Assembly (NCBI GenBank): GCA_949372635.1
Contig: CASIAB010000008.1
Location: 181,135-245,134 of the forward strand
Length of the DNA: 64,000 bases
Origin: an uncultured Pseudomonadales bacterium
GTDB taxonomy: Bacteria > Pseudomonadota > Gammaproteobacteria > Pseudomonadales > Pseudohongiellaceae
Direction: 5' to 3'
Program-made: the position numbers and the translations under genes
Shown: positions 27,408 to 37,253 of the stretch, piece after piece
How positions within the stretch are numbered: the first letter of the stretch is position 1
How the letters are laid out: each line of letters starts with the position of its first letter
The notes under the pieces: model-generated
The model's database searches: none
Seen by the model: only the letters and a program-made list of their open reading frames with translations
Told to the model about the DNA's origin: nothing

Positions 27408-29378
27408 TTAGGCCTCGGAAACCAATGGCGTCTGAACATCTAAATCAGGAGCCGTACTTCGACTCAGCAAGACACCTATGATCGCCATCGCACCTCCGCT
27501 AACAAGAAGGGTCGCGTCACTCACATTAATACCAATGACCTCAGTCGTTGGCAAGGCGATAAAACCGCCGCCAACAAGCGTCAATGCACGACCAGCCATA
27601 CCCGAAGACCCGCTACGATCGAGAAATCCCACGCCTAGCAAATAATGCTGCAGAGCACCTGCAATCAACACTATCCCAAATGCCACTTTTGCTGTGGCAA
27701 ACAGAATCTCCCACAAAGTGCCGGACATGATCAGCGCAGGCTCCAACACGAAGAAGAACGGGATAAAATAAATCACGCTACCGAGTCGCATCGCCTTGAA
27801 CCCTGTAGACAGTGCCGATGCACCAGCTATGCTAGCCGCAGCGAATGCCCCTAGTGCTACAGGGGGAGTAATGAAAGACAGCATTCCCCAATAGAGAATA
27901 AACAAATGAACACTCATCGGATCCAGACCGCCCTGAATCAGAGCGGGCGCAAGCACAATCGCGAGGAAAATATACGCGGCGGTCACAGTCATCCCGATAC
28001 CCAGGAAGAAGCTAGTAAACGCTCCCATCAATAGAAGTAGCAGCGTGGAATCACCGGCGAGATACAACAAGTCATTGACCAAGGTTCCCGACAAGCCGGA
28101 CACAGACAATGCACCTACTATTAGTCCGACACCAGCCATTATTGTCAACAATTCCATCAACAACTTACCAGTCGCGACGAGAAATGCACCTGCCTCTTCC
28201 ATATTCCAGCGATGACTCGGAAAAACCTGATTCAGCACCAGCAACATGCCCGTGGCATAGTACGGAGCTACCGCTTCACGTTGCAGATAGACGAGTAGAA
28301 ATATCAATACTGCGAATGCCGCTAGGTAGAACCATCCTTGCTTCATTGTATCACTCACACTAGGAAGTTCTTCGCGCGGAGTGCCCACCAATCCTTTACG
28401 GGCCGCATAGGCGTCAACTTGAACGAATAATCCAAAAAAGTACAGCAGAGCGGGAATCGCCGCGGCTAGAGCCACGGTGGTATAGGCAACGTTGAGGAAG
28501 GTCGCCATTACAAACGCAGTCGAACCCATAATAGGTGGCAACAAAACTCCTCCTGTCGAAGCGCAGGCCTCCACTCCGGCGGCGTACTCCTTCTCCATAC
28601 CATTCTTCTTCATGGCTGGAATCGTCATCTGTCCCGTCGTCAGTACATTGGTAATCACACTTCCGCTCATAGAGCCCATTAGCCCACTGGAAACAATCGC
28701 AACCTTGGCCGAACCGCCGCGCACGTGGCCGAATGTCGCAAACGCTAGATTGATAAAGAAGCGTCCACCGCCGGTATGCTGCAATGCAACCCCGAACACT
28801 AGGAAGCCTATTACCAACTGCGCATACGCGCGAAACGGAAGACCGAGAATACTCTCGATGCTCATGACGTGATAAGAGGCTGTCTCTGACATTGACGAAG
28901 ACATGCCGGAGATAGGCCCCGGTAATTTTTCAGCCACTACCGGGTAGAGAGAAAACACCAACACGAGGAAGAACAATACCCAGCCACCACTGCGACGCAC
29001 GCCCTCCATGATCAGCGCCCATAGCAGATAGCTTACCCACACCGCATAGGACGGTGCCAAAAACTCCCACCCATAGTCCAACATGGTTTCCGCATTGAAG
29101 AAGAAGAAACAACAGGCTCCGAAAGTTGCGAGAGCAAGGACGCCGTCGAGCCAATAACTTTTGGGGCTACGAAACGAGGGGTAGATTAGGAAACAAAGCG
29201 GTAACAATAAGCCCATCAAAGCATAGTAGTAGTGATTCTGTACCGTGATGACAAAATCAAGCAGCGGGTTCTGGGAAAACATGCGCAGCGAATCCATCGC
29301 TAGGAAGGCACTAGCGATGGCAACAAAGCCTGTCAACCAACGAAGTACCTTCGGTAATTCTCTTGGTAGTGTTGCCAC
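27408..29378 (-). CDS. TRAP transporter fused permease (DctQM type)
   Basis: 656 residues, very hydrophobic, with the small and large TRAP membrane subunits fused as in TAXI systems. Signature stretches are SGLMGSMSGSVITNVLTTGQ, GMEKEYAAGVEACASTGGVL and PPVALGAFAAASIAG. It imports organic acids using a sodium or proton gradient together with the binding protein encoded just before it. I start at GTG 29378, whose G is shared with the stop of the binding-protein gene; an alternative TTG at 29438 overlaps it by 61 bp. Third and fourth genes of the run are the dioxygenase and DUF2834. Confidence 0.9.
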   Translation of the reverse strand: MATLPRELPKVLRWLTGFVAIASAFLAMDSLRMFSQNPLLDFVITVQNHYYYALMGLLLPLCFLIYPSFRSPKSYWLDGVLALATFGACCFFFFNAETMLDYGWEFLAPSYAVWVSYLLWALIMEGVRRSGGWVLFFLVLVFSLYPVVAEKLPGPISGMSSSMSETASYHVMSIESILGLPFRAYAQLVIGFLVFGVALQHTGGGRFFINLAFATFGHVRGGSAKVAIVSSGLMGSMSGSVITNVLTTGQMTIPAMKKNGMEKEYAAGVEACASTGGVLLPPIMGSTAFVMATFLNVAYTTVALAAAIPALLYFFGLFVQVDAYAARKGLVGTPREELPSVSDTMKQGWFYLAAFAVLIFLLVYLQREAVAPYYATGMLLVLNQVFPSHRWNMEEAGAFLVATGKLLMELLTIMAGVGLIVGALSVSGLSGTLVNDLLYLAGDSTLLLLLMGAFTSFFLGIGMTVTAAYIFLAIVLAPALIQGGLDPMSVHLFILYWGMLSFITPPVALGAFAAASIAGASALSTGFKAMRLGSVIYFIPFFFVLEPALIMSGTLWEILFATAKVAFGIVLIAGALQHYLLGVGFLDRSGSSGMAGRALTLVGGGFIALPTTEVIGINVSDATLLVSGGAMAIIGVLLSRSTAPDLDVQTPLVSEA

Positions 29379-30598
29379 TAGCGCCAGACCGGATCGAATC
29401 CGGCTGCCTCCAAATGCTCTGCGCGCAGAGACTGCCAAGATTCAACAAAAGCATCCTTATCACGGATGTCTTTAGCCTCCATTTCAATCCAGGCTGTAGC
29501 TAACACTTCCTGCCGCTGGATAAGCGCTTGATTATGCACCTCAAACTCGTCAGTCCACACGCCGACTTCACGCCAGTAAGTTACGGCGCCTTCGTGATAG
29601 GGCACGACCCAATCAAAAACCTGTGACTCTATCGCCCAACCAATTGCGCCCGGATCGGCGTCTTTGAACTCATCGTAGTTTTCGTTAATCACTCTAGTAA
29701 GTGAATAAACGAAGTCGTTATCTTGAGCAGCGAGGGTAGTTAGTAGCGGATACGGATAAGTACCTGCCTCGTGCTGATCCTGCTCGCTGATAGACGCACC
29801 GCGGGTGGCATTGTGCTTCGTGAAATACGGACCAACCGCTAGCATGCGTTCCCAACAACCCTCATCGTCATGGGGTGCCGGCAACCAGCGAATGCCGCGT
29901 GGCGAAGCCTCGAGTCTAAACGGTGGGCCCGATACTGTGGTACCGAAGGCAACATCAACGTCACCGTTGATCACGCCATTCCATTTCGCGTCATAGCCTG
30001 GGAAGTCGACCCGCACAACGTCATCCCAAGTCAGTCCGCCACAGGCCAAATAGGCCTCCATGGAGACATTGAGTGCCGGGGCTGCGCGTACGTAAGGTAC
30101 TCGACGCCCACGTAGTTCGGCGAAAGTTGTAACACCGGTATCTGCGGCTACTGCTACCCCTTGATTACTCAAGCCATTTGAGGTCATCAATAGACGCAGC
30201 GGCTGAGGCCCCCACTCTGGATTGGCAAACTGAAACATGCCTTCCTGTGCGAAATAAGTCGCCACGCCATTGGCAGTGAAATCGACTCGCCCAGTCTTCA
30301 GCGGCAGTAATCGGGAGATATCGTTCTGCCCGGGTATAACACGCAGTGTAACGTTGAACTTGTCACGCAACATGGCGCCAATGGCAACTGCCTGATTATA
30401 GCCAGTGGATCCCAGATTATAAGCCGTCCACGCCATCTGGCGCGGCAGCTCAGGTTCGCTAGGCTGAGCAGAAGCTGTATTTGTCAGTGACACTGAAGCA
30501 AGGAGAGAAACGAGAAGGGACGCAAATTTAAAAAGCGTATATCCACGCAAAGGTAATGACTTCGGGTACTTCAACGGCACGCTAATTCTCCTGGGCAT
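29378..30598 (-). CDS. TAXI-family TRAP solute-binding protein
   Basis: 406 residues, periplasmic, Sec signal peptide (LFKFASLLVSLLASVSLTNT, cleavage near ASAQ). The family N-terminal strand WTAYNLGSTGYNQAVAIGA and the stretch LKTGRVDFTANGVATYFAQ are clear, as are later GYDAKWNGVINGDVDVAFG. Starts at ATG 30598; TTG 30616 is less likely. TAXI proteins deliver ligands such as dicarboxylates or amino acids to the fused permease; this ligand is unknown. First gene of the TRAP run. Confidence 0.87.
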   Translation of the reverse strand: MPRRISVPLKYPKSLPLRGYTLFKFASLLVSLLASVSLTNTASAQPSEPELPRQMAWTAYNLGSTGYNQAVAIGAMLRDKFNVTLRVIPGQNDISRLLPLKTGRVDFTANGVATYFAQEGMFQFANPEWGPQPLRLLMTSNGLSNQGVAVAADTGVTTFAELRGRRVPYVRAAPALNVSMEAYLACGGLTWDDVVRVDFPGYDAKWNGVINGDVDVAFGTTVSGPPFRLEASPRGIRWLPAPHDDEGCWERMLAVGPYFTKHNATRGASISEQDQHEAGTYPYPLLTTLAAQDNDFVYSLTRVINENYDEFKDADPGAIGWAIESQVFDWVVPYHEGAVTYWREVGVWTDEFEVHNQALIQRQEVLATAWIEMEAKDIRDKDAFVESWQSLRAEHLEAAGFDPVWR

Positions 30599-30845
30599 TT
30601 TCGACAGAGGGGCCAAAGACTAGCAGGGGCGACAGGCAAGTGGAAGGAATATGCTGCTTCCTGCGATTCATCCCGATCCCCGAAGAAAAGTCGCTACAGT
30701 AGTCCACTAGTCGAGGGAAATCGAATAGTAAACTACCCCCCACCTCTTAATAGGGATTTTTTATCACACTTTATTACAGTTCCACTTATCACTACTTACC
30801 TATAGCCTATGGTATCCTCCACTAGATTTTGCATCTAATGAGGCT

Positions 30846-32909
30846 ATGAAAATGAAAGCACGACCTTTAACAATATCTGGTTCAAAGCCTAATAAACTCA
30901 CTCTTTTGAGCTTATTAGCGGCCGTTCTGTGCATATTGCCGCAACTTGTCATGAGTCAGAACCTGGTCACCGAAGACACTGCCGAATGGTTTACCCTCGG
31001 TGGCGACTATGCCCACACCCGCTACACCCCAGCCGATGAGATTACGGCTGAGAACTTCGATGAACTCGAAGTCGCTTGGGAATGGGATGGCTCCAGCTTT
31101 AACGGCCAATCGGGTCGTTCAACCCCCACTTACGTAGATGGCAAGTTATTCACCGTGTCTGGCGCTCGCCGTAATGTGGTCGCGATTGACCCCAAAACTG
31201 GCGAGACCCTCTGGTCCTATCGCCTACCAAACACAGGTCGCTGGGAATATTCCATGCGCGCCTCATACGGTAAAGGCATTGGCTACTCCAGAATAGATGG
31301 CAAGGGCGTAGTTTATATCTCCACACCTGGCTTCTTTCTAGTAGCACTAGATGCTGATACTGGCGCCCTTCTTGAGGGCTTCGGTGGACAGGTGCCTGTA
31401 GATGGCTTCCCTGCTAATGGCGTCGTGGACATGCTTGCTGATCTGGGTCATCCCTACGATCCTTATGAAGGCATTCCTCTGGAAACTGGCTACATCACTA
31501 CTTCATCGCCACCGATTGTTGTTAACGACACTATCGTCGTTGGCAACTCAGCTGAGCAGGGATATCTGCAGGCGAGAGTCGAAAACGTTCCTGGTGATAT
31601 CCTCGCTTACGATAAGACTACTGGTGCGTTCAAATGGAAGTTCAACGTAATCCCACAGCCGGGCGAATACGGCCATGAGACTTGGGAAAACGATGCATGG
31701 CAGTGGACAGGAGATGTCTCTTCTTGGGCACCGCTTACAGCCGATCCTGAGAACAACATTGTTTATGTTCCAACTAATCCACCTACAATCGATTACTACG
31801 GAGGCTTCCGCCCTGGTGATGGCCTGTTTGGTACTAGCCTGATTGCACTGGACACGGAAACTGGCGAACGACGCTGGCACTTCCAGACAGTTCATCACGA
31901 TGTATGGAACTACGACAACCCAGCTGCCCCGATTCAGCTAGACCTAAATATACCTGGCAGAGGAATAGTTCCTTCTGTGTCCCAAGTTACAAAACAGGGC
32001 TTTGTCTACTCTTTCGACCGTTTAACTGGTGAGCCAATCTGGCCGATGGAAGAGCGAGCTGTTCCAGCATCCATGGTTCCTGGCGAAAAGCTTTCGACAA
32101 CACAGCCTTTTCCATCTAAGCCACCGGCTTTCGAAATGCAGGGCTTGACTGAAGGCGACCTTATCGACTTCACGCCTGCACTGCGCCGCGAAGCACTTGA
32201 AGTGATGGCCAACTATGATATGGGCCCTTTGTTTAATCCGCCAATCCATTCAGATGATCCTGCAGGCAAGATAGCTTCTGCTATGTGCCCTGGTGACGGT
32301 GGTGGTGCAAACATCAATAACCCACCCGTAGCAGACCCTACTTCAGGCTTCCTCTATGTAACCTCTAGGAAAGCGTGTAGCTGGCAACGCATTATCCCTG
32401 GTGAAGAGGCTGATGCTCGCATCGATGCCCCAACGGGATCTACCTTCGCAGCCTATGCCAATGGTGCCCGTCCGCGCACACCTCGTCTTGCGTCAGGCTT
32501 ACCTTACTTCAAGCCACCGTACAGCACGATTACTGCGTACGACATGAATACGGGCGAGATCGCATTTCAGATTCCGACTGGTGAAACTCCTGACCGCTTC
32601 CGCAACAATCCTGCTTTAGAAGGCATTGATATTGGTGATACTGGAACAGGTAATGCAATTACGATGGTTACTACTGCGAACATGCTGATCTACTCAGACA
32701 TGGACTCCGACGGAACGACTGCGCTGCTTTACGGCATCGATAAGAAAACCGGCGAAGAAATTGGTAAAATCGAAGTGCCAGCACAGAGCCGCTATGGCAT
32801 GAGCTCTTGGATGCACGATGGGCATCAGTACATCATTCTGCAGACAGGTTCCAAGCTAACAGCAATGGCAATGCCTGGCGCGCAAGCCACAGGTGGCGCT
32901 GCTCACTGA
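30846..32909 (+). CDS. PQQ-dependent dehydrogenase, quinoprotein propeller (second copy)
   Basis: 687-residue periplasmic quinoprotein with a long Sec signal (cleavage near QLVMSQ). Propeller features include WFTLGGDYAHTRYTP, GETLWSYRLPNTGRW, ERRWHFQTVHHDVWNYDNPA, CPGDGGGANINNPPVAD and PPYSTITAYDMNTGEIAFQI. It parallels the 9746 gene along its length, including VTKQGF.Y.FDR and PS(T)KPPAFEMQGLTE, but with a longer C-terminal part and two cysteines (C475-region MCPGD and KACSW). No fused heme. Stands alone and ends at a strong two-way terminator. Codon use here is notably even and T-rich compared with the 9746 copy, perhaps a sign of high expression or different history. Confidence 0.9.
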   Translation: MKMKARPLTISGSKPNKLTLLSLLAAVLCILPQLVMSQNLVTEDTAEWFTLGGDYAHTRYTPADEITAENFDELEVAWEWDGSSFNGQSGRSTPTYVDGKLFTVSGARRNVVAIDPKTGETLWSYRLPNTGRWEYSMRASYGKGIGYSRIDGKGVVYISTPGFFLVALDADTGALLEGFGGQVPVDGFPANGVVDMLADLGHPYDPYEGIPLETGYITTSSPPIVVNDTIVVGNSAEQGYLQARVENVPGDILAYDKTTGAFKWKFNVIPQPGEYGHETWENDAWQWTGDVSSWAPLTADPENNIVYVPTNPPTIDYYGGFRPGDGLFGTSLIALDTETGERRWHFQTVHHDVWNYDNPAAPIQLDLNIPGRGIVPSVSQVTKQGFVYSFDRLTGEPIWPMEERAVPASMVPGEKLSTTQPFPSKPPAFEMQGLTEGDLIDFTPALRREALEVMANYDMGPLFNPPIHSDDPAGKIASAMCPGDGGGANINNPPVADPTSGFLYVTSRKACSWQRIIPGEEADARIDAPTGSTFAAYANGARPRTPRLASGLPYFKPPYSTITAYDMNTGEIAFQIPTGETPDRFRNNPALEGIDIGDTGTGNAITMVTTANMLIYSDMDSDGTTALLYGIDKKTGEEIGKIEVPAQSRYGMSSWMHDGHQYIILQTGSKLTAMAMPGAQATGGAAH

Positions 32910-32950
32910 GCTGTAAGTCGGTCCTCTTTGACCGAAAGATAGTAATTTCG

Positions 32951-32992
32951 AAAAAAAAAGGCGAAAGAATAATTAATTCTTTCGCCTTTTTT
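32951..32992. terminator. Bidirectional terminator
   Basis: Perfect 11-bp stem (GGCGAAAGAAT / ATTCTTTCGCC) with a 5-nt loop, nine A on the left and six T on the right. It serves both the PQQ dehydrogenase and the converging amidase gene. Confidence 0.9.
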
Positions 32993-33012
32993 ATTACAGC
33001 GCAAGTAAACTA

Positions 33013-34647
33013 CTAGTCTCTTTTTTGGCCCCGCATTGCCGCAGCAATGTCAGGCAGTTCTTCAGCATTTGTATAATATTGAGGTTCTGCACGTTCGTTC
33101 GTCAACTGCTCGAACGCATATCCGTATGACAGAACTTTAGCATCATCGTCTTTGGCTCCCATGAAGGAGAAGCTAACTGGTAGGCTATGAATAGTACCCA
33201 TTGGCACAGTGATGTGAGGATAACCTGCTATTGCGGCCATCGAACCACTGCCCGGGAACGGCGGCCAAACGTCACCGTTTATGGGATCAACTCGCGGTAC
33301 GGTAGGGCCTGATGGCGCTACAAGAACATCGACGTTATGTTCAGCTAGCAGCTTATCGATACCATCGTCACGCGCTGCTTTCAGCACCGCATCACGCGCT
33401 ACGATATATCTTGGATCATCCAAATTGCTTGTTATTTCTGCTGCGTCAAAAATACTCTGATCAAACAACGCCAATTCAACCTCAGCGTTTTCAATGTTAA
33501 AAGCGATCACTTCAGCGAGCGAGCGTGTTTTAACTGTGTCCGGTGTTGCGGCCAGATAGTCATTCAAAGTCGCCTTAAATTCATACAGCAACACATCAAA
33601 CGAAAACTGCCCAAACTCATTAAGCTCAATAGGGTTTTTAGTGATTTCAACAAGCTCTGCACCCGCCTCCTTTAGCACATTAAGCGATTCTTCAAATAGC
33701 ACATTGATGCCTTTGTTAGAGCCAGTCGAGTAACGCAGCACGCCAACACGCTTACCGCGCAATATATCTTGGTCCAGAGCGGCGACATAATCTTTCTTCG
33801 CACTCCCCGTAGCCATTGCGTTCATCATCATGGCCGCACCCATTACTGATTTTGTCATTGGCCCTGCTGTGTCCTGCGTCGAAGAAATCGGCACAATATA
33901 CTGTTGAGAAACCAAACCAACTGTCGGTTTAAAACCAACAATCCCGTTTGCATTAGACGGGCAAATAACAGATCCATTGGTTTCGGTACCCACTGCACCT
34001 GCCGCCATAGACGACGCTGCACCGGCACCAGAACCAGAGCTTGAACCACAAGGATTGCGGTCTAACATGTGCGGGTTACGCACTTGTCCACCAAGAGCTG
34101 TCCAACCACTCATCGAATCGTTGGAACGAAAATTCGCCCACTGACTAAGGTTAGCTTTGCCAAGAATAATCGCACCTGCATCGCGCAAACCTGCCACAAG
34201 CGGGCTGTCTCGGCCGGTGATATTGTCTTTCAATGCAAGCGCGCCTGCCGTTGTAGCAAGAGGGTCTTTCGTCTCAATATTATCTTTCAATAGGATCGGT
34301 ACACCGTGCAGCAAACCGAGCGTTTCGCCTGCAGCTTTTTTTGCATCAGCCGCACGTGCGTCGGTAAGCGCATTTGGATTTAGTGAAAGCACGGATTGTA
34401 GTGTTGGCCCACCCCTATCCACACGGTTAATACGATCAATATAAGCCTGCACTAATTCTTCTGACGTTACTTCGCCCGCTTTAACACTTACTGCTATTTC
34501 AGGTAGCGTTTTAGCAATCCAGCCCTGTGGCACATAATTTGGTTTCTGGGTGGTGTGTTCCATCGGTGCAGCAGATGTATCAACAGGCTGCGGTGAACAA
34601 GCAAGCAGCGGCACCATGGCCCAAACGGCAATTAGTAAATGTTTCAC
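33013..34647 (-). CDS. Amidase-signature lipoprotein
   Basis: 544 residues. The N-terminus is a lipoprotein signal with lipobox LLAC, so it is membrane-tethered in the periplasm. The amidase signature triad is present: PILLKDNIET (Lys), NPCGSSSGSGAGAASSMA and TNGSVICPSNANGIVGFKP (both Ser). Members hydrolyse amides or esters, giving carboxylate and ammonia or amine. Converges with the PQQ gene on a shared terminator. Length is typical of exported amidases. Substrate unknown. Confidence 0.9.
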   Translation of the reverse strand: MKHLLIAVWAMVPLLACSPQPVDTSAAPMEHTTQKPNYVPQGWIAKTLPEIAVSVKAGEVTSEELVQAYIDRINRVDRGGPTLQSVLSLNPNALTDARAADAKKAAGETLGLLHGVPILLKDNIETKDPLATTAGALALKDNITGRDSPLVAGLRDAGAIILGKANLSQWANFRSNDSMSGWTALGGQVRNPHMLDRNPCGSSSGSGAGAASSMAAGAVGTETNGSVICPSNANGIVGFKPTVGLVSQQYIVPISSTQDTAGPMTKSVMGAAMMMNAMATGSAKKDYVAALDQDILRGKRVGVLRYSTGSNKGINVLFEESLNVLKEAGAELVEITKNPIELNEFGQFSFDVLLYEFKATLNDYLAATPDTVKTRSLAEVIAFNIENAEVELALFDQSIFDAAEITSNLDDPRYIVARDAVLKAARDDGIDKLLAEHNVDVLVAPSGPTVPRVDPINGDVWPPFPGSGSMAAIAGYPHITVPMGTIHSLPVSFSFMGAKDDDAKVLSYGYAFEQLTNERAEPQYYTNAEELPDIAAAMRGQKRD

Positions 34648-35105
34648 GAAGTAATCCTTTGCATAATTTTATTTTTTTGACAGACACTCCAAAAAGGTGT
34701 CCTCGTGGTGTATCAGGCCTTCTAGATAGCCAAACGCATTGCTATTGATATTTCTGCCAGAGGCACACAGCGAGTTGATGCCCGTTGGGACCAGAAGCTG
34801 ATTCGGCAGATTGATGCCAAGATTGTCAATTCAAAATTGATTACCGAGCCTATCCCTGATCTCATCATTCCAAAGTAGAATTTGAACGCGCCATCAATAC
34901 AACTCATTCGAAATGACTCCACCCATCATCTGAGTAACGGCCAGATATCCGGCTTCTCTACATAAGGCGCTTCGCCGATTGGCTGACGCTCACCCCGGCT
35001 CAGAAACTGGCAAGAATACCCCCGTTTCCACAGCACTGGATATAAAAATGACACAAATTATTTCCTAACCGCCCAACTTCATTCCGTTTTCTATTCGCAC
35101 AGTTT
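34648..35105. other. Decayed region with two gene-tail-like frames
   Basis: 458 bp without an intact gene. On the plus strand 34726-34878 reads as a 50-codon open frame without a start (…ARWDQKLIRQIDAKIV…LIIPK). On the minus strand 35054-34926 reads from GTG to TGA as 42 residues ending GEAPYVEKPDIWPLLR, which has the look of a real protein tail. Neither family is recognised. I take both as probable leftovers of lost genes. Confidence 0.4.
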
Positions 35106-36161
35106 TTAAGATAATCGTTTAAGTATATGAATAACCATTGCCATTTGTTCGGTAGTTCCGATTGTGAATCGGATAGCCTCTGCTAGGCGGGAATGAGGAA
35201 TCCGGCGGGCCACCACGCCGGCTTCGGTGAGCGCTTCCCAAGTCGCTTCATTATTCCCGAAAAATACCAACACAAAATTGGTTACGCTATGCACTACGTT
35301 GGTGACGTCTGGAATGTCAGCCAGCGCTTCGCAGAAGGAATCTCGAATCTGGCTAATCTGATGCACTTGCTGATTCATCAACTGTGTGGCGTTTTCATTT
35401 AACGATTGCAATGCAATTTGTGCACATGGATCAGCCAGTGGGTATGGCGCTGACACTTTGCGCATCATTACCATAACTGTCTCGTTGGCCAGCAAATAAC
35501 CGACATGAACTCCAGCCAGACCGAATGCCTTTGACATTGTTCGCACAACGACCAGATTCTCGAAATTTACCATTTCGGACACCAGACTCTCTCCGGGGCA
35601 AAATTCGATATAGGCTTCGTCGATTACCACCAGCGCCCGTCCTTCGAAAAATCGCAGAATAGTAAGAATGTCTTCGCGATTAAAACTATTTCCAGTGGGG
35701 TTGTTAGGGTTGCAGATGAACACCAACTTTATACCCTCCTGAGCGAGGATGGAGGGCACATCGAGTTGATAATTTTCCGTCAGCGGCACATCAATCACAT
35801 TGGCATTTTGAATGTTGGCACATACCTGGTACATACCATAGGTGGGGGTGCTGATGATTATGCCGTCAGTTCCTGCCCGGCAGTAGGCACGCAACAGAAG
35901 ATCTATGGCCTCGTCTGCACCTCGCAGTGCTAGCACCTGATCCGGCTGCAAGCCGGCATACGCAGCGTAAGCTGCCTGCACTAGGTCAGGACCCTCATCT
36001 GGGTAGCGATGATAATCGGATACATCTAATGACATGGGTTGGCGGGGAAAAGGTAGCTCATTCGCATTCAGCCAGACCTCACCCTTGCCACCAATGCGGC
36101 GTGCCGACATATAAGGTTCTAATGCTTCTATATGAGGATTAGAAAGATTGATCTTCTTCAT
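35106..36161 (-). CDS. HisC-like PLP aminotransferase
   Basis: 351-residue class I/II aminotransferase of the histidinol-phosphate type. PLP features: FICNPNNPTG (151-157 region), VIDEAYIEF, and the Schiff-base lysine K211 in MSKAFGLAG. The C-terminal substrate part has RFTIGTTEQM. HisC transfers the amino group between histidinol-phosphate and glutamate; relatives act on phenylalanine, tyrosine or cobalamin precursors. There are no other his genes nearby, so the name is not secure. Its ATG overlaps the TGA of the upstream membrane-protein gene by four bases. Confidence 0.87.
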   Translation of the reverse strand: MKKINLSNPHIEALEPYMSARRIGGKGEVWLNANELPFPRQPMSLDVSDYHRYPDEGPDLVQAAYAAYAGLQPDQVLALRGADEAIDLLLRAYCRAGTDGIIISTPTYGMYQVCANIQNANVIDVPLTENYQLDVPSILAQEGIKLVFICNPNNPTGNSFNREDILTILRFFEGRALVVIDEAYIEFCPGESLVSEMVNFENLVVVRTMSKAFGLAGVHVGYLLANETVMVMMRKVSAPYPLADPCAQIALQSLNENATQLMNQQVHQISQIRDSFCEALADIPDVTNVVHSVTNFVLVFFGNNEATWEALTEAGVVARRIPHSRLAEAIRFTIGTTEQMAMVIHILKRLS

Positions 36162-36550
36162 ACTTCAATCCAATAAAAGGCGCCCCAGACTGCTTCCGGA
36201 CCGACTCCAAAGAATACCAGTATGGCAATTAGCGCTCCAACAATGCGCAACCATAGCCACGGCCAGCTGACTCCGAATAGCTCGCCTAAAAGTCCTGTAT
36301 CGGTGCGTCGCAAAGTACAGATAATTGCTAGCGTTGCCGAACTGGTAGCAATCAGTAATATCAGCACAGGAAGGAATAGAGCCAGCTGCTCATTGAGAAA
36401 TTGTGCCAATGCAGCAGCCTGGATTGTGTTGTTTCCATCGATAGAAAAAAGGAAGAGAAATAGAATCAAGCTGAGTATTGAAGGGAGAACAAATCTGAGA
36501 ATCGCGGCTGGTGCCAGAACTGGTTTGTTATTAGATTGCTGAGTATCCAT
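36158..36550 (-). CDS. Three-helix membrane protein coupled to the aminotransferase
   Basis: 130 residues with hydrophobic stretches at about 19-36, 55-78 and 97-116, ending GAFYWIEV. ATGA overlap with the aminotransferase gene implies a translational pair. No family recognised and no conserved polar pattern that would point to transport or signalling. Confidence 0.65.
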   Translation of the reverse strand: MDTQQSNNKPVLAPAAILRFVLPSILSLILFLFLFSIDGNNTIQAAALAQFLNEQLALFLPVLILLIATSSATLAIICTLRRTDTGLLGELFGVSWPWLWLRIVGALIAILVFFGVGPEAVWGAFYWIEV

Positions 36551-36718
36551 GAGTTTCAGTCATGCTAGCTTGGAAAATGGAATAGGTTCAAGTTATCCTT
36601 ATCTTATACAGGCTAAACTACTAATTCGCCACAGTCACTACCCATTCGACATTTCACCTGCATCGGAAATGCAATTACCTAAGCCAAGATATGCATAGGT
36701 ATAGCTCGAAGTCGTCCA

Positions 36719-37060
36719 TAACAGTTTGGAAGTTCCATTCTCGGTGAATTGAAAAGCGACCATCCTGATATTAGTACCGTCCAATATCTGGATCTTCGAG
36801 AAAGTATGAACAACGGCGGCGGCACTGATTGTTTACGCCTGCAGGGTGTGATGACTCAGAAACAAATAGAAGAAACCAAGGCGGGAGTCTTTTTAGGTGA
36901 AGCCTTGTATAAAGACTTGAGGCAGTGGATAGAAAGGCATTATCGAGAATCATTGCATATAGTCGACCTTCTTGACCCGAACTTGCTAGTAGAGTCCAGA
37001 ACGACTTTGAACGAACCAAGTCAGCTACTTTGTCGTAGTGCTATTTGTGAATTTCAATAA
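36719..37060 (+). pseudogene. astB: astB remnant (C-terminal part of N-succinylarginine dihydrolase)
   Basis: The frame, open from 36719 but without a normal start, matches only the last ~105 residues of AstB: YLDLRESMNNGGGTDCLRL, with the catalytic-cysteine region GGGTDC, then GEALYKDLRQWIERHYRE and LLDPNLLVESRTTLNE. The rest of the ~445-residue enzyme is missing, including the other catalytic residues. AstB is the second enzyme of the arginine succinyltransferase pathway. Substitutions such as TD for the usual PA before the cysteine show further drift. Best read as a dead gene fragment. Confidence 0.82.
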
Positions 37061-37253
37061 AAAGAGTATTAGACGGAAAAACCCAACTCATCAAAGCCTA
37101 GGCTTTCTTAGACCAGAACATACCCTGACTATGGATCACTCCGACACAAAGCAAGTGATATTTGCTGATCAACGAAGTTTGAGTGTTTTCAATTTTATCT
37201 AAGACCCTTCAAGCTGTATTATTGGCGGCAAGCTTAAAAGTAGAAAAGAAATA

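Noticed and set aside
34722..34922. 66-codon minus-strand frame in the decayed zone
   Set aside because: The opposite strand reads more like protein; the minus frame has odd composition.
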